Of a stretch of 64,000 nucleotides of DNA, positions 37,101 to 50,500 are shown in pieces (positions within the stretch are counted from its first letter, which is position 1; every line of letters begins with the position of its first letter). Both the position numbers and the translations under genes were made by a program. This stretch comes from Costus lasius. Taxonomy: Eukaryota; Streptophyta; Magnoliopsida; Zingiberales; Costaceae. The stretch lies in the NCBI GenBank assembly GCA_027563935.2, contig CM050446.2:128997608-129061607 (forward strand), given 5' to 3'. A model generated the notes under the pieces. That model did not search any database and had not been told where the DNA came from. It saw only the letters and a list, made by a program, of their open reading frames with translations.

Positions 37101-37950
37101 GCCATTCATGAATCTCTTTAAGGTGGCGCCATTCATGAATCTCTTTCATTAAATGAATGTGTTTAATCAATGCTCATTCATGAATGTCTCCTCATTAATG
37201 CTTGTTCATGAATGTTCCCTCATTAATGCTTGTTCATGAATGTTCTCTCATGGCGTGTGTCTTCTCTTGATGGCGTGTGTCTTGAGAGCTGGCAATAAAT
37301 GTTGGATGCGGGTAAACTCTAGCTCTCGTTTTAAGCTAAATTTCTTGTCATGAATTCGGATTCACTAGGGTATGTGATCGTGCATCCGTATAGCTCTAGA
37401 AACGAGTGAATTTTCCTGTATTTAGCAAATATGACAAGTAATGAAGCTTCTGAAGAAATTCAGTGAATTAAGCTGGAAAGAGATGTGAAATCATGCAAAT
37501 ATGTCTCGATTCACTAGGAAACATTAGTCAAAAAAGACTACTTAAATACGAGACATCACGAGACTGCAGAGGGCGCACATTTGGGCGCCTGCATCGCATC
37601 ACTTAATTTGCATCAAGGTATCATCTCCTACTCACCGTGTCGATCTCCTCGCAAGACTTGATCTTCTGGGTTTTTGGGACTGACCTGTTTCTGGGATTGC
37701 TTCCGCTGTGCTTGTCTGTAAAAATTTAAAATCCCCGGAGTTTCCCAACAGTCTGGGTGGAGGCGCGCAGGCCGGAGGCGGTACTGCCATGGATCTTTTG
37801 CGCGGAGGCGGCGGCGGTAACAGGGTGCTTGATTAGTGTCGTCGGGGAGGCAGTTTTCGGTGGCTTAGGTGGATTTCAGATGGGGATTGGGTGGTGTACA
37901 CGCACTTGCAGAGGATGGGAGAAGACTCCGGAAGAGTGATAAATGATGCA
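34157..37950 (+). pseudogene. BAHD acyltransferase pseudogene split by an LTR-type insertion
   Basis: The left part (34157-34440) encodes a BAHD C-terminal-domain segment with YFGNVLLSPHGS and EEVQSWLRPTLSKEYFRGLVD. The right part (37756 on) continues the same codon as WVEARRPEAVLPWIF. Frameshifted pieces VSSGRQFSVA, VDFRWG and GDWVVYTHLQ correspond to the family's VSSGRRFPV, DFGWG and GDWVVYMHL. About 35 codons are missing between the last two and there is an in-frame stop. The order and motifs match hydroxycinnamoyl transferases of the spermidine/agmatine type. The catalytic HxxxD domain is absent. It is a dead fragment adjoining the VP1 fragment. Confidence 0.8.
34441..37750. mobile_element. 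3.3-kb LTR-retroelement-type insertion in the BAHD pseudogene
   Basis: It begins TGTTGG and ends CCAACA. It is flanked by GACTG (34436-34440) and GTCTG (37751-37755), and removing it plus one flank restores the BAHD codons D-W-V-E-A. It has no recognisable gag or pol. Inside are TGGGCC-rich tracts (35410-35640), a 59-bp tandem repeat (CTGAGTTAGTCTCCTACTC, twice near 36370-36440) and about 33-bp tandem repeats at 37060-37220. A second TGTTGG at 36179 suggests that two LTR-like units are joined. The left and right parts are not obvious copies of each other, so the internal structure is unresolved. Confidence 0.65.
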
Positions 37951-38009
37951 CCCGTGTCCATCGCGTGAAATCCGCCTGATTCAGGCGGATGAAACGAGGG
38001 ATTTTTTTT

Positions 38010-38175
38010 TCTTTTCTGTCCGCTCTAAAATCCCTTGATTAGCATTCATTCTTCTAAGTAAACAAGAGATTTTGTGATAAATCTTTCATTTCATGTCCGC
38101 CCTAAAATCCCTTGATTAGCATCTATGCTTCTAGGTAAATGTGGAATTTTGTGATTATTCATCTTCCCCCCTTCA
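38010..38175. repeat. Tandem repeat of about 76 bp, two copies
   Basis: TGTCCGCTCTAAAATCCC..TTGATTAGCAT at about 38018 recurs with TGTCCGCCCTAAAATCCC at about 38094. Each copy is followed by a similar CTTCTAxGTAAA and ATTTTGTGAT tail. The complement shows partial similarity to 33211-33330, which could mean degenerate inverted ends around the captured gene fragments. Confidence 0.6.
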
Positions 38176-38503
38176 TCCCTTCTTGTAAATAAGGCTGTAA
38201 CAGTCTATGGACTATGGGACGGGCCGCATCCGGCCGCAGATCCAAGTCCAACGTCCCTCGTCCGCTTCTCGTTGTCGATATCCGACCGCATATCCATTTT
38301 CCCTCGAAACCGCAACCTTGCCCCCTCTCCCTCCCCGAATGCTTACCACTCGCAGCGACAGCGACTTCAATTTCTTTTTGGTTCTTCTCCCGGTTTATCG
38401 GAAATCTTTTTAGGCGGCCGATTCGGGATTCCTTTCCTTCTTTAGGTTTTTTATTCCCTTCCTTGCTTGGTCCTTGATCGATTGAGGGATTCTTGCGGCA
38501 GAT

Positions 38504-41500
38504 ATGTCAGAGAAGTTCTCGCCGGCGCTGCGGCTAGCGGATCTCAATGATTTCATTGCGCCCTCACAGGACTGCTTTGTCTCGCTCAAGGCCATCAAGT
38601 CCAAGCGCGAAAAAACTGAGGTACTCGAATTCAGCCTTTGAGGTTGCTACAATTATCGAACGGATTCTGGGAACAAGTGTTGATTAGCTTGTGATGCGTC
38701 CCCATGGCACTAATTGATCTCCTTGTTTAATTATTAGCTCGTGGAAGATGGGCAGGATTTCTTGTTTGTTTCTACTTGAATTTATCTGTCGCATGCTTCC
38801 TTTGACCAGCTATTCAGCTGTATTCGGATTAGGCTCGATGAATTTTTTAGCGTCGAGATGCTTGATGTTAGCACCTATTCACCGGTATCTTTGCTTGTGA
38901 TGATAAAATATCCCTTTTGGAAAGGGTTTTCGTTTAGATGCACGCACTTGAGCGGGTCGAAAGATAAGATCTTTTACTTGTTGTTAATCAGGTTGAGTGG
39001 TCACAATTCTGAATTAGGGTCTGAAGAAAGACCTGACTATCGGTCTAAAGAGAAATGGTACCGCAGGATGGTAGCTTTGAAACTAATGGGTGTAGCATGA
39101 AATTTATTGCTCAGTTTATATAAAAAATCCATCGTTGTTGTTGTTAGAATTTGGAAAAGTCTAAATCGTTGAACAAATTACCTAGGAGAATCCAATCTTC
39201 TGTTGATTTACAAAATTCTCCCCTCTTGCACTTCTTATTTTAGATACTCTAAATAACCCTACTTTTTATTGCAAAAAAAAAGTAATTTAGCCTGCAACAT
39301 ATTGTTTTTGCAGTAGTGGACTTTCCTAAGGTCTCGTTAAATGAAATTTATACAAGTGGCGCTAAAGACTTGTACAATGTCAGGATAGGAATGCATTCCT
39401 CTCTTCAGTCTTAACAAATTTGTGCTTGTTAATAAAGATCTTTGTACCTATTTTGACCCTTATATTAGGAATTACAATAGGGGTACTAGTAATTGTGTGG
39501 TTAGAAAGAGAAATATCGGCAGCGATACAACAACGTATCTCTTCAGTCTTAACAAATTTGTGCTTGTTAATAAAGATCTTTGTACCTATTTTGACCCTTA
39601 TATTAGGAATTACAATAGGGGTACTAGTAATTGTGTGGTTAGAAAGAGAAATATCGGCAGCGATACAACAACGTATTGGGCCTGAATATGCTGGCCTTGG
39701 GAATTCTTCAAGCTCTGGCGGATGGAACTAAACTAGTTTTTAAAGAGGACCTTCTCCCGTCATGTTCGTTTGTTTAGTATTGGACCGTCTATAGTGGTCA
39801 TATCAATTCTACTAAGTTATTTAGTAATTCCTTTTGGGTATCGCCTCGTTTTAGCCGATGTTAAATTTTTGAAAGTGGTACTATTTGGTAAATCCTCAAA
39901 ACTTGCAACCCATTTATTCACCCAAATCTTTTAGGTAAATTCAAGAAATGAGGATATCAAGGTTTGACATTATAAAACATCATGAGTTCGATTTATGGGA
40001 AGGCAGGTAGTGACCTCGACAAAATTCAACCTTTTTGGAACTCTCCTAATATAACCTTAGTAAATTTTTAGTAATTCATTTCTGGAGGGTGTGAAGTTTT
40101 ATCATTGAAACAATATATTTAATCAGGTAAACAGAAAATATTATCCATACAAGTATCTTTTATACAAAGTTTAATTATTCATAGAAGCTCATAGGATCTA
40201 CACCACTTATTTGATGAGAATTAGGCCTATAATTGATGCACTGGGAAGATGTTTGAAGTAAGGTTTGAAAAATTAGTCTAAACTGGTGCTAACATGAAAC
40301 CAACATTACAGTGAAACTCGTAGAATAAACATATTGTATTGAGATAGTGCTGCAGTAAACTGGACCTATCTTGGATGGATACAAACAGAAAATTTTGGCC
40401 TTCAAACCTTGGTTTGAAATAGTGCAATGTGTCATGACAATATGACATTAGGTTCAGGTTAGTGGTCTGGTGCAAAGATGACCTTGGCTGGATTTTTAGT
40501 TCATTTAAGGTGCTGTATGCAATAAATTAGAAGGGTAAGCCCAGGATAGACCCCATTTTGGTTCTACCAATAGTAATCTACCTTATAACACAGATTGATT
40601 GTCAGGTGATTACATCATAGTTATTTTGCTGACAACCATGACAACTAGAAGATATAGTGGAGAAACATTGCTTTTCTATTTTGTTATGCCCTACATCAAG
40701 TGCAAGTAACGGTGTAAATTTAATTGACATGTAATATGATCAGCTTTGACAATCTATTGATTTCAAACTAAAAATCTGAAAGAAAGCGTTTACTGCAATC
40801 TTTTTTAGTGCTGTTCTTTTACAATTTTTTAGCTATACAAACTGAGTTTTTGCTGAAGTTGCCTCAATTATGATGATTGAAATTTTTCTATGCCAATCTT
40901 ATATATTATTGTTTGTAGAGCCATGAGAAGCCCAAATCTGCTAACCAACCGTCGCAGACTGAAGCTGTCAAAATATCGCTGAAGGACTGTTTGGCATGCA
41001 GGTGTGTATTTGAAATTACTGTAAACATATCGTTACCATCTCCTTTGTGGTATATGAGAGAATGTGCAATTTAATCAATCATTTCTTATTCATCATTGTA
41101 CCAGCTGTTTGATTATACTTTATATAATCAATGGATGTGAAAACAGGAAAAAAAATAAGTATGGGTATATATTGTATTTGATTTTACATTACTATCAACA
41201 AAAAGAAAAAAGATTGAAACAAACGTTTGCAAAACATATTACCCCTTTGATGATGTTTGAGACATGAAGGTTCACAATTGTGCATAGCAAAAAGTAATTG
41301 TTGTTGTGAAATAGAAGAAATTAGGATAGATGTATTATATATTGGGATTGATGTAATTAGCGGACCGACAATGCCTCAACTGATAAGATTTGATGCGGTT
41401 GGTGGTATTTGTATTTTTGTGTTGCTATAGTTATCCTTCTATATGTAATCGTTATATCTTCTATCTCCCTCATTAACTTAGGTTGCTGAAGTTGATGCAA

Positions 41501-44500
41501 TCTTCTGTTCAAGATTTAAGTTGTAGATACATAGATTGTTGTTGTTGGTTTGATGCTGTCAGTAGGAAGAAAGGAGGACAAGAGGATGGTCTTTACTGCT
41601 TGTACATTGTGAAGGACACCAGTACATATAGAACAGTGTCTCTTGATTGCACATGCAGGAGCGAGAAAGCATTGTTGTTAGTCATAGTAATGCTGATAGC
41701 AGGTAAGCTCTGAAGTGTGGCCTATTCATGCATGTAAAAGGTGAAGTGTAACTTAACGAAGTGGAGAAATGATATAGCATTGTTGTTGAAGATGTTGAGA
41801 GGCAGTGCCACAAAGTAGAGTATCTGCATGGTGAGGGTGGTAGCCGTAGGGTCATGGAAAAAGAAGAGGAAGAAGAAAGCCAATTGCCTAGTTGACTAGG
41901 GAAACTTTCTACAATACCAAGTTGAAATAAAGTGAAATAAGATTGATATATTGTGTATCAGGACAATTAGAGATTTGAGTTTATTGAGTAATATATATAT
42001 ATATACATATGCACATATATATGGTGGCAATTAGGTAAACTCATTAGGGGATACAATAATGTGTCATAATTGATAAGGTTTGATCATAGTAAAGATTTTA
42101 ATCTAGATCTATATTAAGTATTAAACTCGGTACTAACTGGTTCAACTGACATTGACTTCCTATGTCCATTCATCCAGGAGACTAGGTATCATATGTTAGT
42201 ACATAATAGCCTGAGACTCTGAGTTATAACGGGTGCACCAAAATGAGCTGATATTAAAAACCGTGGATGAGACTAGTGATGATTCCATTATGGTGTTGCC
42301 AAAAGTTATCCCCATTTCCTTCATATATGCGGACTTCCATTTCTTCTATTAGTTGTCTAGAGGATGCCATTATCTACCTCTCATTACTCTTTTGTAGGAC
42401 TTAATAAGTGAGCATGAACAACGTAGGTATGCCTTATGAATTGTGTCAAGCATAGTTGAGCATAATATCACTTTTTCTTTTGAAGAAAAAAATGGGACCA
42501 AACTTCAAACAATGGATATACAAGTTCCCTTGTTTTTCTGCTTTTGGCAAGCCATTTTTCAGCATGTTACTTTTGTGTAATCAGTACCACAGTACTGAGA
42601 ATTTTGTATTCAGTGCTTCTTAACTATATTTATAGTACTACTTGTATTAATGAATCCGATTGCTTGTGAGAAGCCATACATTTGTCATGCAGATTGTTGG
42701 CACTTTTTTTTTTCTAATTAATTGATTAGCATGCAGTGGCTGTGTAACTTCTGCTGAGACTATTATGCTTGAGAAGCAAAGTCTGGATGAATTTTTGGCC
42801 CACATCAATTCTGGAGATACTGTTATTGTGTCTGTGTCCCCTCAATCGAGAGCATCATTAGCTGCTTATTTTGACATCTCGCCTGCCCAGGTAATGATAC
42901 TATCCCATTCTTTCATCCTTTATTATCCATTCATATTAAATAATAATATTCACGTGATAATTTTAAATGCTATCACTTTAGAAAATTCATGTTAGAAGAA
43001 TATTTTATTTTCTTCATTTGCAGATATCCATTTGTACCTCCCACTATATTGGTAGACAATTTAGCTTGCTTTATCCTCATTGTTGCAGTCTACTCTCATA
43101 TATCTGTTATCAGTAAGATTGAAAAGTTTGCTACATGTTAGGAAGTGTGAATTTCTTCTGATCTTATGCTTTTTTTCCTTTCTCTATGAGTTATTATGGA
43201 GCAACATTTAGGATCTTGAAAGAGTCTGATAATTGATGCTAAGAAAACATTGCATCTGATTAACTTGTAATTACCATATCTCAGAAGTATATCTACAAGT
43301 ATGCAAGTTTGATGTGGATTTATCTTCATGTGTGCTTCTCCTGTCCTAGAGATTGTAGATCAGTTTTGTTCCGCCGCCGGAAGCTTCGCTCGCAGCTCCG
43401 CCGCCACCGGAAGCTTTGAACGAAGCTTCCGCCGCCGCTCTCCCTCGTGCCGCCACTCTTCCATTCCTGTTGCTGCCACCGTTTTTCGCTCGGCTCGCCG
43501 GTACTGTACCAGTACCATACCGTCCGGCGAGCCACCGGACCGAGTTTTCAAACCATGATTGGGGCTCCAAGATTCCTTTTTAGCTTGCATACCTAATCTG
43601 GAAGCCTATACACATTTGATGCTAGAGAGTTCCTTTTATAAGAGAAGTTGTAGACATTTATTCCCAACGAGTGGTTTGCTCTTCTAATGGAATTCAAACT
43701 TTTAGCATCTACATTTTGATGTGTTCTGGCACCATATAGGGGTTTGGCATCCCTTATCTAAATTGTATATCAAATTTGTAACTCTTCTATGCTTCTAATT
43801 GAAGTAGTTTTATGTATCCAGTGATTGGTTTGCTCTTTTGTATTATTTCAGGTTTTAAGGAAACTAACCACTTTGTTCAAATCTTTGGGAGTGAAAGCTA
43901 TTTATGATACCAGTTGCAGTCGAGATGTAGCACTCATTGAATTGTGTAATGAGTTTATAGCTCGGTATCAACAACAAGGTGGTCAAAGTCTCCCTATAAT
44001 TTCATCAGCGTGTCCTGGTAATTTTTGCAACGACATACCTGTCTTGAACAATTATACTTTCTTGATATATCATGGTTAACAACCTTCGTTATTTAATTGA
44101 CTGTTTTTGGGAGGCATAATCTTGGGCTTGGTTTTTAAGCACAAATGATGCTAGGCTTGACTATTAAAAAATTATGACCATCAAAGGGTTGCACTGGAAT
44201 TTTAAAATTTTATTCTAAAATCTGAAGATTCAACAATATATTTTATAAAGTTATTTTCTGTGATTTGCATTATCATTTCATCAACTTAAAGTTCAGATTT
44301 TATAGAATCCATAAATTATGGACAAAAAGGGGCTTCCAACTCTAGAAGATAGACCATTAGGCGACCTTTTCCAAAGTGCGTGTAGAAATAAACAGGAGAA
44401 GTTAATCAATGTCTTGATGTAACCTTCCTGTCATATTGAGTAGACGTAGAAGTTGAACTCAAAATTTGAAATACCGGTATGCATCACTATTACCAACCAT

Positions 44501-47500
44501 AAGACATAGAAATGTCGATTCAACTTTGTTCATCTCAAACCAGGTTTTCTCCTCCTTTTAGGTATATTCCTACTTAATTTTTATGCTTTAATTCTTCCAA
44601 ACTAGCAATTTTAATTAAATTTAAGGTGCTTAGGGTTGAAAATAAATTAAAATTGAACAAGGAATACAATAAGTTTGTAACATTATATGAAGTTGTAGAA
44701 TTGTAATATCTTGCCATAGCAAGAAGGGTCTATTAGTCTTACTTTTGCACTTGTTCCACCCTTTTAGTTCAATCCCATGTATCCTAGAAACGTGAAAAAA
44801 AATATAATTAATGATTATTTGGATATATTTGATTAAAATTAGAAAGAAAGTATCTATACATTGAAATATTATATCATACCTTATATTTTAAACCATTTGG
44901 GTTGGTTTTGAGCTACCATGTTACTCCGATCTCATCCCACTTGTCTTCAAAACTAAAACAATTAAAATTTGATAATTATGTTGATATATTTGGTTACAAT
45001 TAGGATGAAAGTATATATTATATCAGAATGTTACCCAACCCTCCAATTCTATCCCACGTGTCCTTGAACTTGAAAAATTTTAAAATTAATTACTATTGTG
45101 ATATTTGCATAAACTAAAATTCAAAACTAGAAGTGCTGATAAAAATTAAATTATGATACAATATATGATGTAATACTTCACTAGGAGTTCCTCCAAAAAA
45201 AAAATCACCTAGCGGTAGTACATCCCAAGGTTTAAAATCTAGGTCTTTACCAATATATTGGTCAAATAATGTCCCTGTTGAGTATTGACATTAAACGGTA
45301 ATGATACTAGACGTACCAACACTATATATGCCAGGGTCGGTGTCATTTTGGATCGGTATGTAAGGGAAACTACGATACATCCACACATGGAATCAAATAC
45401 TGGTTATTGGGTGGTATGGCTAGTATATAACGGTATAATATCAATTGGTGTCGATACAACCATTACGGGTTGGTACATACCGGGCTGAGTATGGACTGAT
45501 ACCATGTCTCAAATCGGTTTTTTAAACCTTGCATCTAAAAGAAATGACAACTGTTTGAGTACATTATTAGGTACCTACAACTTATGTCTATCTCTAAGTT
45601 TTTTGTGTCCATATTTTAAAGTCCTCTAAAGATGTGATTATGATATATTGAAGTCTGAATGCTCAATAAACTCATATGGTTCACTATCTCTTGGAGTACA
45701 TATATCATGCCTAGCAAGGATACTGGAATTGGATATAAATACACATAAGCTTCTTCTAAACTATATGTTGAGAGTTCAGACTAGGATGGGCCACTATCTA
45801 ATTACTATGGTAAAATAGATCTTATTTCTTTATAATCCTTTAATGCCTAGGTTCTTTGCTTAATTGGAGTTGAACGTTGCATTTCCTTTGATATTGATAA
45901 AACATCCATGGTTTTTGTGTTGTTAGCATGTTTCACTCCACCATTATTAGTGTTGTCATCTTGAGCTTGCTTTGTTGTCTACGTTGTTTGAATCATTTTA
46001 TATCTCATTATGTAGATGAGTATTTGAAAGGAGAGAATGTTTCTTCGAACTCTTAATGTTCTTGCTCATGAATTACAGACAAGTAGTTTGGTGGAGCATT
46101 GCCCTTTCTTGTATCCCTTGATAGTGGAGGTGTATCTTGATTACCAAAATTGTTATTCTTAATCCTTGGTTGAAAGGTTGAGCTCATTATGGCCCTTATA
46201 GCTAGAAGATTAGTGTTGTGATTGAAGGCTAGATGTCACGACCCGGACGCGGATGCGATTTCCCCTTTCTCCCTCATCAAATCGCTTCATCCACATAGCT
46301 TAAATTTTGACCCAAGTCAAGCCTACGAGTCGAGAATAGTGCCAGGAGATTCCGCGTGAGTCTCCTTTAGCCTTTCGTCTCCTTTGCACGCCTCATATTG
46401 CCCTGCCCGACGATGAACTCACAAAAGCGACGATGCTCAAAGATCTCGGGAAAATTTTCACTCTTTATTACCAAATCAAGAGCTATATAAAACCCACCGA
46501 ACTCCTCTCTATACACGGTCACAATCAATTTACAAAGCTCCTGTTGCCGGTGCTTCGGCACCTCCGTGCCTTCGCTCGAGTTGGCCTCCCTCTCTGTCGG
46601 CCTGCCATCCGCCGACGTACGCCCACTAGGTCGTGCACCTCGGTCGTGCGTCTCCCGACCTCCATGAGTGCCGCCGCTCGTTTTCTTCTTCTGCCTCGAA
46701 GATCCCTCTCTCAATCGTCTCCCTTGACTCGTGGAGCCAACTCCTCGTCTCTGCTCGTCAAGCCGCCCAGGAGTGAGACGATCTCGCCTCGTTTGCCCGA
46801 GGGGAAGCGCAAGCGAGCGGCATTTTTTTTTGGCTCGTGGAGAAGTAGAAGATGCTCTCTCAGCTTCCCTTAGCTTCTCTAGTCGCCGCCTGCATCGAAG
46901 ACTTGTCCAGCTCCTCCCCTCTTATCCTGGTCGATGAGGACGCCTTAGTAGCCCTCGTTCCCGCCCGCTATTCGTCAATGGAGCTCTGCCACGGACGGGC
47001 CGACCATGCTCCGCTCACTAGCTCCACTTGCTCCTGTCTCCATCGGCCGCTGCCTCAAGAAATTCGAGTGGCTTCGCGCCTCCGTGCATACGTCGCTGGT
47101 AGTCGGGTCGGATCTGGCTCCTCCATCAGATCCACACTATGCCTGCCACCCGATCCTCTTCTCATTCTTGCACTCGTCTCCATCTCACGCATGCGAGTGC
47201 GCACCCGGGCCTGCCCCAGGCCCCGGAGCTTCACACTAGAGCTGTTTCCTTTTTTGCACAATCTATCATTTGTGTTATCCTGTCAATTGAGTTATTTGGC
47301 ATGTTTCATCACTAATCACCCTCTCAATTAGCTCAACAATTTATTGAGAGGGTTGAGATAGATTAGCAATCTCATCTATAGATGAATCTTCATCCCCTAA
47401 AGTTGACCACCAAATCATCAACAAGTCAAATCATATTGAACAAATGAACTATTGAAAGAGTCTACTGACTCTTACTCGTTTTCCTCTCATAGAGCTGTTT

Positions 47501-50500
47501 TTGTTTTTGCATAGTCTATCATTTGTGTTATCCTCCCAATTGAGTTGTTTGGCATGTTTCATCATTAACCACCCTCTCACCCTCTCAATTAGCTTAACAA
47601 TTTATTGAGAGGGTTGAGATAGATTAGCAAACTCATATGTAGATGGATATTGATTCTCTAAAGTTGACCTCCAAATCATCAGCAAGTCAAATCATACTGA
47701 ACAAAGGAACTATCGAAAGATTCTACTATAACTTCTAACTCTTACTCATTTTCCTCTCATAGAATCCAAAGTTTGAGTTGCAAGTTATAGTGAACATAGA
47801 TTGATAACTATACTTAGTTGTATGATAGTTTATTTTGGACTTTTTGTATCAATCAATGGAAAGGTCGACCAATTATGTTTGTATCTGCTTGATGATGTGC
47901 ATTGTAAGAGGATGAAACTAACCATCTTTCATAAGTTTGGGGATTTAACCTCAAATGGAGCTATCGTTTAATTGAAAATTTAAAAATACAATAATTAAAT
48001 AGTGTAATTTACACTATTGATATTTATAAATGCAACACTGAATTAAATAAAGAAAGAAAGTTAAACAATTACTTGGATCAATCTTTTATTGCAAATCCAA
48101 AGCAATGGGATTACTAGATATCATTTTAACATCTGGATGCACCAGTGTTGTTAAATAGCCGCAATAGTGGCGCTATAGCGTTTTAGCATTTTTGCATAGC
48201 GGTTTTTGAGCAATCCGCTATAAAATGCTATAGCTTCGTTATAGCGGATAAGACCACATTATTATGTTTTTAAGTTTGAGAAATTAAAATTATGACTTTA
48301 ATTGAGTTAGTACTGTGTTATCTTTCTTTATATAATTTATTTTATTTTTATGCAATTTAATTTATTAGGTGTATAACATATATTTCAAACGTTATACTTA
48401 AATTTATATATATATATATAGTATATTTTAAACACTATGTGGCTTCCGCGATTTGCCCACAACGCAATCCGCTATATCATATTATGGATTTTTAGCTTTC
48501 CACTATTTTTTGCGATCCGCTATTGATAACACTGGGATGCACCCAACTTTCTCCCATTGCCATAGTGCTACTTCTCTATTTAGCTCTATATTGCCATAGT
48601 GTCACTTCTCTATTTGGCTCTATACGAAGTATTACAATCCATAATGCGACTTGGTAGTCTTATTGTGTTTCTAAGTTATACTGGTATTGGTTGGCCTAAT
48701 TTAGGTAAGAAGCTAAAAGATAAATTGTTTAAATTATTAATAAATGTGAAAGTTTTGAAATAACTGAAATCAATGTTTTGAAAATCGGTTACTTTTTCAG
48801 TTCGTACCTATCTGATGATAGGTCGGCTTATGACCAGCTTTCTCTTTTTAGAAAACCTATAAACCGGTTGGTATCGGTGTAAACCAGCTGGTTTTCAATA
48901 AATTTCAGTTTCACTGGTTAGTTTACACCGGTATCGATGGAAAAAACTTGTAAGTAGTCTTTTCTACTCTCAGTCGCCGAACTCGAAGTCGATCGTGCCT
49001 CCTCTTCTCTCCTCTCCTCCTTTCCCTTATCTTCTCTCCGCACCTCCCTTCTCTCATATGTACAAACCATTCTATGATAGTTGTGTGTTTTCCCCTTGTT
49101 TGAAGTATACATGCTATTTGTATAGATGTAATGGTTTAAATGTATACATATATGGTCCTTTTTAACTTGGACATTAGTCATTTTTCAATGTGAAAAAGTT
49201 GACGGTAACAAACACCACCAATCCTCTTTTCCTTTTTTTTTTTAAGGTGAAGATGCTTTAGTGGAGATAAGACAACTAGGAGAATCACTATCATGAGCAT
49301 GAATCTCAATGCCGGTCCGGTACCGTGCTCCGGCGAGCCACCGGACCGGTACGGTACCGGTACCGGACCGACGTACCGAGCAAAAACCGATGAATCCCTA
49401 AATTAGGGTTTCGGCGGAAAATGGAGGCGGCGGCGGCCGAAGCTTCTTTCAGAGCTTCCGGTGCCTCCCGCTCCGCCCGAAGGTCGCCTCTGCTCCGCCC
49501 GTGGCCACTGCCGTCGCCTCGCCGCTGCCGTCGCCGGACCGTGCTCCGAAGGTGGGTCCGGTGCCGGTCCCTCGCCGGACCGGTACGAACCGCTCTTACC
49601 GGGCGGTTTGGAACGGTTTTGAAAACTGTGATCAGGAGTAAAACAACTGTTATTGGTCAAGGCTATTCATTAGCCACTTTCTTACTCTAATAGTTTTAAC
49701 GAGAAAGACTGATAACAACTGTTACACTTTAGTCTTGATGATCATTATTTAAATAAGTAGGGCCCGTATAATTTTATGGGTGTTAGTACTTATAACACAT
49801 GTTATTTATAGATTATTACAACCGTTTTATTTTAGACTATTACAACTACTCTATTCAGCCATTCAGCCGGCTGACGCATATTGTATACAATATTGACCTT
49901 AACTAATGAAAAGTGCGTTTGACAAGCTACTCCGGCGAGCAAAGGAGGAGCATGAGTGACAGTAGCAACAGTAAGTGCGAGGGAGAAAAGAGCACGTTCG
50001 GCGAGTGCTAATGGCAAAAAGGGGAGGAGTGGGAGAGACAATATTGGTAACAAGAGCTGATGAGAGAACAGCACGCTCGGCAAGCAACTCTAGAAGGCAC
50101 TAACGGAGGGAGGAGTAGGAGAGATAGTAGCGACGACAAGACAGTAAGTGCAGGGGAGAGTAATTGAAAATAAGGTTTTATTTTCATGACCAAATGGACC
50201 AAACCATGATTAGTCCGATTCATTACCAAATGGTCTGACCGGTACCGGTGGTCCGGGACTAGTACAACTAGTATGTACCAGTCAGTGTTTAACCTTGACT
50301 AAAATAGTTATTTATGACTAAACAGGTACTGATGGATAGTCACGTCATTCTTTGCACATGAACATTGTCTTTAGCTAGTCTTTTCATAATTGAAGATCTC
50401 AAAGTAATAAAATGTAGAGCAAATCTTGTAAGCCCAGGCTATAGTATTACACTCTATAAAATATTGCATCTTAGCATGGACTCAATGGTGGATGTATATA

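Noticed and set aside
39420..39731. A 103-codon membrane-protein ORF with two identical halves
   Set aside because: It is the duplicated plastid ndhA fragment inside an intron, not a gene.
45285..45488. ORF and GGTATCGGT-rich stretch resembling the GC-rich repeat ends
   Set aside because: The similarity to the other repeats is too weak to set boundaries, and it is probably an old degenerate copy.
46367..47331. Several overlapping long ORFs of Arg/Ser/Pro-rich composition
   Set aside because: They lie entirely within the solo LTR bounded by CTAGA duplications and occur on both strands; composition explains them.
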